Below, in pieces: positions 7,008 through 12,191 of a DNA stretch of 12,191 nucleotides (position 1 is its first letter; each line of letters starts with the position of its first letter). This DNA is from Verrucomicrobiales bacterium (lineage in GTDB: Bacteria; Verrucomicrobiota; Verrucomicrobiia; Verrucomicrobiales; V1-33): positions 1-12,191 of the forward strand of contig JAQGPD010000445.1 in NCBI GenBank assembly GCA_028293305.1. The letters are read 5' to 3'. A program made the position numbers and the translations under genes. A model generated the notes under the pieces. The model was not told the origin of the DNA. It worked only from the letters and a program-made list of their open reading frames with translations, and ran no database searches.

Positions 7008-8843
7008 ATGACGCTTTTTCAATATCTCCGGAACCTGTCGGCGAAATTGCTATTCTTCGGTGCCTGTGTGGGCGCGGGCGTGTCGGCGGAAGTGCCCGGG
7101 GATGCGGCGGGGGTGGCCTTGATCGGGGAGGCGCGGAAGGTGGTGGCGGCCTGGCATGCGGGGGAGGCGGCGTCCGGGGGGGTGTTGCGGGTGGTGTATT
7201 TTCATCCATCGGACCGCGCGCCGTTGTTGGGATATGAGAACCGGCTGGACCGGGTGCTGGCGGATGTCAGTGGTTTTTACCGGGATGGCCTGCAGCGTTT
7301 TGGGGTGGAGACCCAAGGGCTGCCCTTGGAGAAAAAGGACGGGATGCTGATGCTGCATGTGGTGAAGGGCAAAAATCCGGCGGCGCACTATCAACATGAG
7401 TCGGGGAGCGGGACGGCGGCGGAAATCCGCGAGGCGGTGAAGGGGGAATTTGATTTGGGCAGGGAACACGTGCTGGTGATGTATGGGCTCTGCCGGAAGG
7501 AGCCGGATGGGCGCTATGTTTTTGATGCGCCGTATTATGGCGGCGGCACGCAGGCGGGCGGGCTTTGCCATGCGGCGGATTGTGAGCTGCTGGATCCGTT
7601 ATTGCTGACGCAAACGGGCAGGCGGATCGTGTATACCGAACACTACTATCCGCGGATGGAGCAGACGGTGGCGAAGTTCAATAGCATGTATCTCGGCGGC
7701 ACGGCGCATGAGCTGGGGCACGGCCTGGGGCTGCCTCACGATTCCGGAAGTGTGAGGGAGCATTGGATGGGGACCTCCCTGATGGGCGGGGGAAACCTGA
7801 CGTATCGGCAGGAGGTCTGGGGCGGCGGGATGCCGGTTTATTTGTCGCAGGGATCCGCCCTGCAATTGATCTCGCATCCGCTCATCACGGGGTCCAACAA
7901 AGGCCGCTGGGAGCCGACCGGAGGGGATTTCAAGGACATGGAATTTTCGGCTGAGGAAGCGGCCCTGGTGATTAAAGGAAAGGTGACCGGGAGCATCCCG
8001 CCTTATGCGGTGGTGGCTTATGTGTGGTCAGCCGCCAGCCGGACGGACCATGGCGCGCAGACTTTTCCCGTGCTGCTAAAGGACGGGGAATTCGCGTTGA
8101 ATTTCGGTAGGATGGCGGGCGGGGACTATCGCATGAAGCTGACCGCGCTGCATGTGAACGGCGCCGCCACCACGCGGCCACTGACATTCACCGTCAGCAC
8201 TCCCGGCGATCCGGATGTGCAGGCGCTGGAGTCGGAATGGTCGATCGGTCAGGCGGTGCAGGCTGTGGTGCGGCAGCAACCGGACGCGCGCCGGTTCCTG
8301 ACGGATGAAGCCATCGCGGCCGCCTCCACGGCCGATGTCAAAGCAAAGCTGCAGGTGCTGCGCAACATCGTGGATCCGGCTCCACCCGTGGACTTGGCGG
8401 CGGTCACCGGTGACAAATTCTTCCTATCCGATGCGGCGTGGACCAAGGCGGAAGTGGGCTGGGGCCAGCCCGCGCGGAATTTTTTCTGGTTCGCCGGGAC
8501 TCCGCAGACGAACCCCTTCCTGCGGTTGACTAACCGGATTTACGACAAGGGTCTCTATGCCCATTCGCCTTCCAGTTATACCTTTCCGATCGCCGGGAAG
8601 TGGAAAAAGTTCACCGCCAGCGTTGGATTGAACACCGGAGCGCTGGCTCAGGGATCAGCGGTTTTCACCGTGTGGGGCGACGGCCGGGAACTGCACCGCA
8701 CGCCGATTCTCCGCGCCGGTGAGCGCCGTGAAATCCAGTTGGATATCACGGAAGTGAAGGAACTGGAGCTGCGCGCCGAGGGCGGGGAAGGGCACCCTCA
8801 CAACTCCTGGGCCATCTGGGCGGATCCGGTCGTGAGCCGGTGA
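7008..8843 (+). CDS. Secreted metzincin-type zinc metalloprotease with C-terminal NPCBM domain
   Basis: A 611-residue protein with an N-terminal export signal: basic start, core KLLFFGACVGAG, Ala-rich cleavage region near 27. Cys20 sits in a weak lipobox-like context, so a lipoprotein is possible. The catalytic domain holds the extended zinc motif HELGHGLGLPHD (234-245), with His234, His238 and His244 as expected ligands and Glu235 as base, followed by a likely Met-turn at Met259 (TSLMGG). This is the metzincin layout. A middle beta-rich region (about 315-400, VIKGKVTGSIPPYAVVAYVW) looks Ig- or fibronectin-like. Residues about 468-611 match the NPCBM (novel putative carbohydrate-binding module) pattern, from FFLSDAAWTKAEVGWGQPARN to a closing WAIWADPVV. 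The protein may cut a glycosylated or wall-attached substrate; the target is unknown. A perfect TTGACA lies at 6974-6979, but no good -10 follows it. The gene is 95 bp after the propeller gene, so read-through is possible. Confidence 0.9.
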   Translation: MTLFQYLRNLSAKLLFFGACVGAGVSAEVPGDAAGVALIGEARKVVAAWHAGEAASGGVLRVVYFHPSDRAPLLGYENRLDRVLADVSGFYRDGLQRFGVETQGLPLEKKDGMLMLHVVKGKNPAAHYQHESGSGTAAEIREAVKGEFDLGREHVLVMYGLCRKEPDGRYVFDAPYYGGGTQAGGLCHAADCELLDPLLLTQTGRRIVYTEHYYPRMEQTVAKFNSMYLGGTAHELGHGLGLPHDSGSVREHWMGTSLMGGGNLTYRQEVWGGGMPVYLSQGSALQLISHPLITGSNKGRWEPTGGDFKDMEFSAEEAALVIKGKVTGSIPPYAVVAYVWSAASRTDHGAQTFPVLLKDGEFALNFGRMAGGDYRMKLTALHVNGAATTRPLTFTVSTPGDPDVQALESEWSIGQAVQAVVRQQPDARRFLTDEAIAAASTADVKAKLQVLRNIVDPAPPVDLAAVTGDKFFLSDAAWTKAEVGWGQPARNFFWFAGTPQTNPFLRLTNRIYDKGLYAHSPSSYTFPIAGKWKKFTASVGLNTGALAQGSAVFTVWGDGRELHRTPILRAGERREIQLDITEVKELELRAEGGEGHPHNSWAIWADPVVSR

Positions 8844-9029
8844 TTCAGGTGAAAGTAAAAATACCGCTTTGGAGCAAAGTTTGGAGATGCTTGCCAGCAA
8901 GCCCGGGGGCATGATCGTGCTGGACATGAAGGAATCCGGCCGCGCCTGAAATGGACTTGGTTCCGGATGCTCCTGTGGTTTTGGCTTGGTTGCTGGAACA
9001 TGCACACAATAATCGCGGACGTCGCCGAC

Positions 9030-10103
9030 TTAGCGGACCGCCTCGAAGATTGCCTTTTGCATGCCGGCATCAGCAGTGGCTTCCGCAATCTGCCGGGCTT
9101 CCTCCGGTCTCAGGGTCTGCCTCTGATCGATGTAGCCTATCACGAGTATCCGCTTCGAAGTTTCGGACGGCCAGGTGTCCATTTCCGCTATAAAACCGTC
9201 CACGTTTGTGTCGGTGCGGCCGTGGGCCCTGCCATATTCCTGGAGCACCAGATCAGAAGCGGTGCTCCGGGCGACCGTTCGGGCCAAGTTGTGCAATAGC
9301 GTTGGGGACAAGTGCTTGGATAGCTGCTTAAAAAGCGGCAGGCGGGCCCCCCTCGATACCCGGCTCCAATTTGCGTTCAGGAACTCTGCCAGCGCGGGAT
9401 GGTCGGCAGGGTCCATTTGTTCCAGAACACGCTCTAGGGATTGGGTGATCTCGGTTCCGCCAAAGACACCCTCCGTCTGAGTGATGATCCCATCGTGCTC
9501 AAAGAGTGCCGCAACTCTGGCAAGGCTTTCCGCGGGGGATTCCGGTTTTGGCAGGGCCGCCAGCATGCCGTCCGACCGGGAACCAAAAATCCATCCAAGC
9601 AGCATCATGTTTTTGGATAGCTGCCCTTTGAGCGGATCCGGCATGGAGCGGAAGAGGATTTCAGCACCGGCCTGGCTGGTCCAAGTCATCAAAACCCGTT
9701 CCACCACGGAAAGCGGATGTTTCGCCAACTGTGAGGAAACCTGCCGCAGGCAATGGGGCGTCATGCACAGGTCATCGGCAAATTGGGCAAGCTCCAGCAG
9801 GCGGTGGGGCGTGTCGGCTTCCGAAATGCAGGACAAAAGACACGCCAAAGCGTGCGCCTGCGATTCTGGTTTTAAGGTAGGATTGGCGGCCTGGAGCAAA
9901 CGCTGATCCCACGGCAGGGTGGATGGGACAGGCCCCAATTCTGCGGGCAGCTGAGTGGCCGCTGGGGGGTGCGGCGTTTCTGAAATGGAAAGTGAGGCAC
10001 GTGGACGTGACGGCTTTGCCGGCTCGGGAGCTGCTAGGTTCCACGAAATAAAACCGCTGCCCACAGCCAATGCAAAAGATGTCAGGATGATTTCCGGGCG
10101 CAT
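9030..10103 (-). CDS. Hypothetical anchored or exported helical protein (second gene of pair)
   Basis: A 357-residue protein that I do not recognise. The N-terminus has one hydrophobic segment (about residues 4-24, IILTSFALAVGSGFISWNLA) that could be a signal peptide or membrane anchor. A proline-rich linker follows (about 25-68), then a largely alpha-helical domain with repeated Leu/Ala patterns, resembling helical-repeat proteins. No catalytic motif was seen. The start is the ATG at 10103, only 3 bp after the stop codon of the upstream gene, so translation of the pair is probably coupled. It converges with the metalloprotease gene across a 186-bp spacer that shows no strong terminator. Shared layout with its partner suggests the two work together at the membrane; this is inference. 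Confidence 0.75.
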   Translation of the reverse strand: MRPEIILTSFALAVGSGFISWNLAAPEPAKPSRPRASLSISETPHPPAATQLPAELGPVPSTLPWDQRLLQAANPTLKPESQAHALACLLSCISEADTPHRLLELAQFADDLCMTPHCLRQVSSQLAKHPLSVVERVLMTWTSQAGAEILFRSMPDPLKGQLSKNMMLLGWIFGSRSDGMLAALPKPESPAESLARVAALFEHDGIITQTEGVFGGTEITQSLERVLEQMDPADHPALAEFLNANWSRVSRGARLPLFKQLSKHLSPTLLHNLARTVARSTASDLVLQEYGRAHGRTDTNVDGFIAEMDTWPSETSKRILVIGYIDQRQTLRPEEARQIAEATADAGMQKAIFEAVR

Positions 10104-10106
10104 AAG

Positions 10107-11090
10107 TCAGGGGTTCAACTCGCTCCTCCAGGCAATGGCCTCCTCAGAGTCAGGGGGGAGGGATTCCAGCAGGGTTTGAATCCCGGAAGCCCGCCAGGGA
10201 ACATGGTGGGGCAGGGTTCCCAAATATTCCGAGAGTTCCGCCGGCGAGGAATGGTTGACGGTTTTCATCAGGGTCCGCATTGTCCGGTCCTGCGCCTCGG
10301 TGGTGAGAGCCGAGAATTTGCGCTCCAGCGTGTGCAGGCTGCCTCCGCAGAGAATTTCGTCCTCACCTATTTCAAAAAGCGCCTCCAATTCCTTTTCCGG
10401 GATCGGCCGCCCGGCACTGGCTGCCCCGGACCGGGGATACAGGGCAAGTGCGGCAGCCCAACGTTCCCCGAAGTCGCCGAATACATCTTCCGCTTTTTTC
10501 CGCAACACTTCCGGCGTCCTGTTATTACGGTCGTCGGGGAATAATTCAGGCCGCAGGAGCATTTGAATCACGGGATCCAAATCGTCAAAATGTTCATATA
10601 GCGCCGTTTTCCGATACCGGAGACAAGTCTGCACCGCATTTTGCACCTGTCCCATGTAGTCCGGGTCTTCCTGCAGGGTGCTTTCGAACTGCAACAGAGC
10701 CTGAAAAGCGGCGGCCGGATAGGGCAGCCAATTCGGTGCAGTATTCTTTAGGGATGCTTTTGTAAAATCGGCAGGCCGGGTCCTCCAGCCAATAGCCAAT
10801 TCGCGATCCGGAAAAACGGGTTTGGACGGCGATAAAGGGGATGACGAATTGAAGAAAACTTTCACCCTGTTTTCGATGATCAAATGCGATTCTTCGGGTG
10901 ATGCGGGCGGTTCCGGGCTAGCGGGAGGAATTGCCTTTACACCAAGTTCGGGCTTCATCCCGGTGGATTTGGTCCCGGCTTGGATGGCTATGTCAGGATC
11001 CGGCGGTGTGTTTTTCTGGCGCAGGTGTCGCCATACTCCGGGCATCAGGCCCACGGCCAACGCGGCAAGAACCAAAAAGGGAGATTTCAT
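10107..11090 (-). CDS. Hypothetical anchored or exported helical protein (first gene of pair)
   Basis: A 327-residue protein from the ATG at 11090, chosen because it places the hydrophobic segment (SPFLVLAALAVGLMPGVW) directly at the N-terminus after a lysine; the frame stays open to 11162, but that extension has no signal-like character. After the segment come basic residues (RHLRQK), a proline-rich linker (about 28-70) and a helical domain. The family is not recognised. The layout is the same as in the next gene, 3 bp downstream, but the two sequences show no obvious similarity, so they are probably not recent duplicates. Any promoter would lie in 11091-11330, where none was clear by eye. 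Confidence 0.72.
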   Translation of the reverse strand: MKSPFLVLAALAVGLMPGVWRHLRQKNTPPDPDIAIQAGTKSTGMKPELGVKAIPPASPEPPASPEESHLIIENRVKVFFNSSSPLSPSKPVFPDRELAIGWRTRPADFTKASLKNTAPNWLPYPAAAFQALLQFESTLQEDPDYMGQVQNAVQTCLRYRKTALYEHFDDLDPVIQMLLRPELFPDDRNNRTPEVLRKKAEDVFGDFGERWAAALALYPRSGAASAGRPIPEKELEALFEIGEDEILCGGSLHTLERKFSALTTEAQDRTMRTLMKTVNHSSPAELSEYLGTLPHHVPWRASGIQTLLESLPPDSEEAIAWRSELNP

Positions 11091-11330
11091 TTCACTGAAT
11101 GGCAAAGCAACACCGTTGGGTCGGCTTAAAATAAACGTCGATCTCCAATTGGTCCATATCAAATCCGGGGAAGCTTGTTCTCAGATATCCTGGAGAATCA
11201 AACTGACTATCCCCTTTTTGCGGTGGAGTGCTGCCGTGCACTATTTTGGTAGGAATGGGCGTCCGGCGGGCCCCTTGCCAAGGTTGAGGAGGAAAACAAA
11301 AACCCCGCTACTCAGGCGGACAACACAAAA

Positions 11331-11362
11331 AACCCGCCATCTCCTGGGAGATGGCGGGTTTT
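11331..11362. terminator. Strong bidirectional Rho-independent terminator
   Basis: CCCGCCATCTC (11333-11343) pairs perfectly with GAGATGGCGGG (11348-11358) around a CTGG loop. The stem is extended by A/T pairs, with a T-run on both strands: TTTT on plus and TTTTTT on minus. It lies 46 bp past the fusA stop on the minus strand and so is the natural fusA terminator. A weaker hairpin (CCGC 11305-11308 with GCGG 11316-11319), followed on the minus strand by a T-rich run, may act as a backup. It would insulate the hypothetical pair from fusA transcription. Confidence 0.9.
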
Positions 11363-11407
11363 GCTATTAGGTGGACGGTTGAGCGGGACAATGTCCAGCA
11401 GGCCAGC

Positions 11408-11719
11408 TTACTTGGCGGCGCGGAGGGCTTCCTCTTTGGCTTTGGCCTTGGCGATGACGTCGTCGCTGACGTTTTTCGGGGTTGGGGCGTAGTGGCTGAA
11501 CTCCATGGAGAACTGGCCGCGGCCGGAGGTCATGGTGCGCAGGTCGCCGATGTAGCCGAACATGGCACTCAGCGGGGCTTCCGCTTTGACGCGGATGCCG
11601 CCGGGGGTGCTGTCCTGGCCCTGAATCACGCCGCGTCGGCGGTTCAAGTCGCCGATGACGTCACCCACTTTTTCTTCAGGAGCGAACACGTCGAGCTTCA
11701 TGATCGGCTCGAGGATCTG
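11408..11719 (-). pseudogene. fusA: 3' fragment of elongation factor G (fusA), 5' part missing
   Basis: Codes for the last 103 residues of EF-G, the GTPase that moves tRNAs and mRNA through the ribosome. The segment starts at QILEPIMKLDV, continues with GDVIGDLNRRRGVIQGQDS, PLSAMFGYIGDLRTM and GRGQFSMEFSHY, and ends in a Lys/Ala-rich tail. This is the domain V end of the protein. Immediately upstream of the first recognisable codon (CAG at 11719-11717) the frame has a TAG (11722-11720), and the residues that normally precede (a KAKP-type stretch) are absent. EF-G is normally about 700 residues, so GTPase domain I and domains II-IV are missing. An internal ATG at 11701 could start a 97-residue product, but it would lack all enzymatic parts. 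It is probably a remnant left by recombination or insertion, or a misassembly; an intact fusA must exist elsewhere for viability. Confidence 0.88.
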
Positions 11720-11768
11720 CTATGCGCACTTGACCATGGTATGACATCTCAACAACATTCTCCTTACA

Positions 11769-12191
11769 ATGCCGACCACCATTTTCCACCTTTCAGATTT
11801 AGGTCGGTGTGAAGACGTGTTCGCGCTTTATCGCAAGGATTCATCCACCCTCGGGTTCATGCCACGCGGGGCGTTCGTGGAAGGCATTTCCAAGAGAACT
11901 CTGCTTGTCGCCATTGATGGCCAAGAGCAAATTCTCGGATATCTGCTTTATCGCGTGACGCATGGTGTGGCTTCAATCGCCCACCTTTGCGTCTCCCCCG
12001 CTACGCGTGGAATAGGAATTGGGAAGGCTCTGGTGGACGAACTCAAACGTCTAACCACTCACTTGGATGGGATCAAACTCAAATGCCGCCGGGATTTTCC
12101 GGCACATCGGCAGTGGCCGAAATGGGGCTTCATCGCCCGAGGAACGGCCATCGGACGCGGTGCGGACAATGCCGAACTCGTAATCTGGCAC
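11769..12191 (+). CDS. GNAT-family N-acetyltransferase (3' end cut by window edge)
   Basis: The frame is open from the ATG at 11769 to the right edge (141 codons). It is the first in-frame start after a TGA at 11742; no Shine-Dalgarno is seen. The acetyl-CoA-binding motif A is clear: beta strand AHLCVSPATR, then RGIGIGKAL (residues 80-88, Arg80, Gly81, Gly83, Gly85), and the C-terminal WPKWGFIARG (116-125) matches the usual GNAT motif B area. Substrate unknown. The GFMPRGAF segment (29-36) resembles GNAT domains that are fused to, or paired with, further domains in some bacteria, so the full protein may be longer. Codon choice (TTA, CTA, ATA, GGA, CGT) is more AT-leaning than in neighbouring genes, consistent with recent arrival. 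The gene starts about 50 bp from the fusA breakpoint. Confidence 0.85.
   Translation, partial: MPTTIFHLSDLGRCEDVFALYRKDSSTLGFMPRGAFVEGISKRTLLVAIDGQEQILGYLLYRVTHGVASIAHLCVSPATRGIGIGKALVDELKRLTTHLDGIKLKCRRDFPAHRQWPKWGFIARGTAIGRGADNAELVIWH

Noticed and set aside
8844..9029. Short plus-strand frame (ATG at 8887 to TGA at 8949) in the convergent spacer
   Set aside because: Only 20 codons, no ribosome-binding site and no match I recognise; a 5-bp hairpin nearby (GCTTG/CAAGC) lacks a T-run, so no terminator was called either.

Overview
The window is GC-rich (roughly 60%) bacterial chromosome. It most resembles a member of the Verrucomicrobia. That placement is inferred from the C-terminal RFLRVR-type tail on one exported protein, the large secreted proteins with PQQ-like propeller and NPCBM domains, gene starts that mostly lack a Shine-Dalgarno sequence, and the style of the unknown anchored proteins. 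No rRNA, tRNA, CRISPR array or complete insertion sequence was seen.

Left part (1-2819, minus strand): a peroxide-defence pair, furA followed by katG. FurA closely follows the actinobacterial FurA/CatR pattern. KatG runs off the left edge with only its last residues missing. The 175 bp upstream of furA hold direct and inverted repeats that could be its operator. A small cupin gene (2995-3453, plus) is divergent from furA; its second cupin motif has lost the metal-binding histidine.

Centre (3550-8843): three genes for probably exported proteins. The minus-strand gene at 3550-4944 encodes what looks like a full contractile-tail sheath protein, but with an apparent signal peptide, a C-terminal beta-rich extension, and no tube, baseplate, spike or ATPase gene nearby. 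This is the most unusual item in the window. Divergent from it are an eight-repeat PQQ-like beta-propeller protein (5323-6912) and a metzincin-type zinc metalloprotease with a C-terminal NPCBM domain (7008-8843).

Right part (9030-12191): a tightly packed minus-strand pair of unknown proteins, each with one N-terminal membrane or signal segment, a proline-rich linker and a helical domain. Then come a strong bidirectional terminator, the 3' fragment of an elongation factor G gene (fusA) that stops abruptly near 11720, and a plus-strand GNAT acetyltransferase running off the right edge. The fusA/GNAT junction looks like a recombination or insertion boundary.

The furA-katG pair forms one clear functional unit (peroxide sensing and removal). 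The centre is united only by likely export. The right edge looks rearranged.
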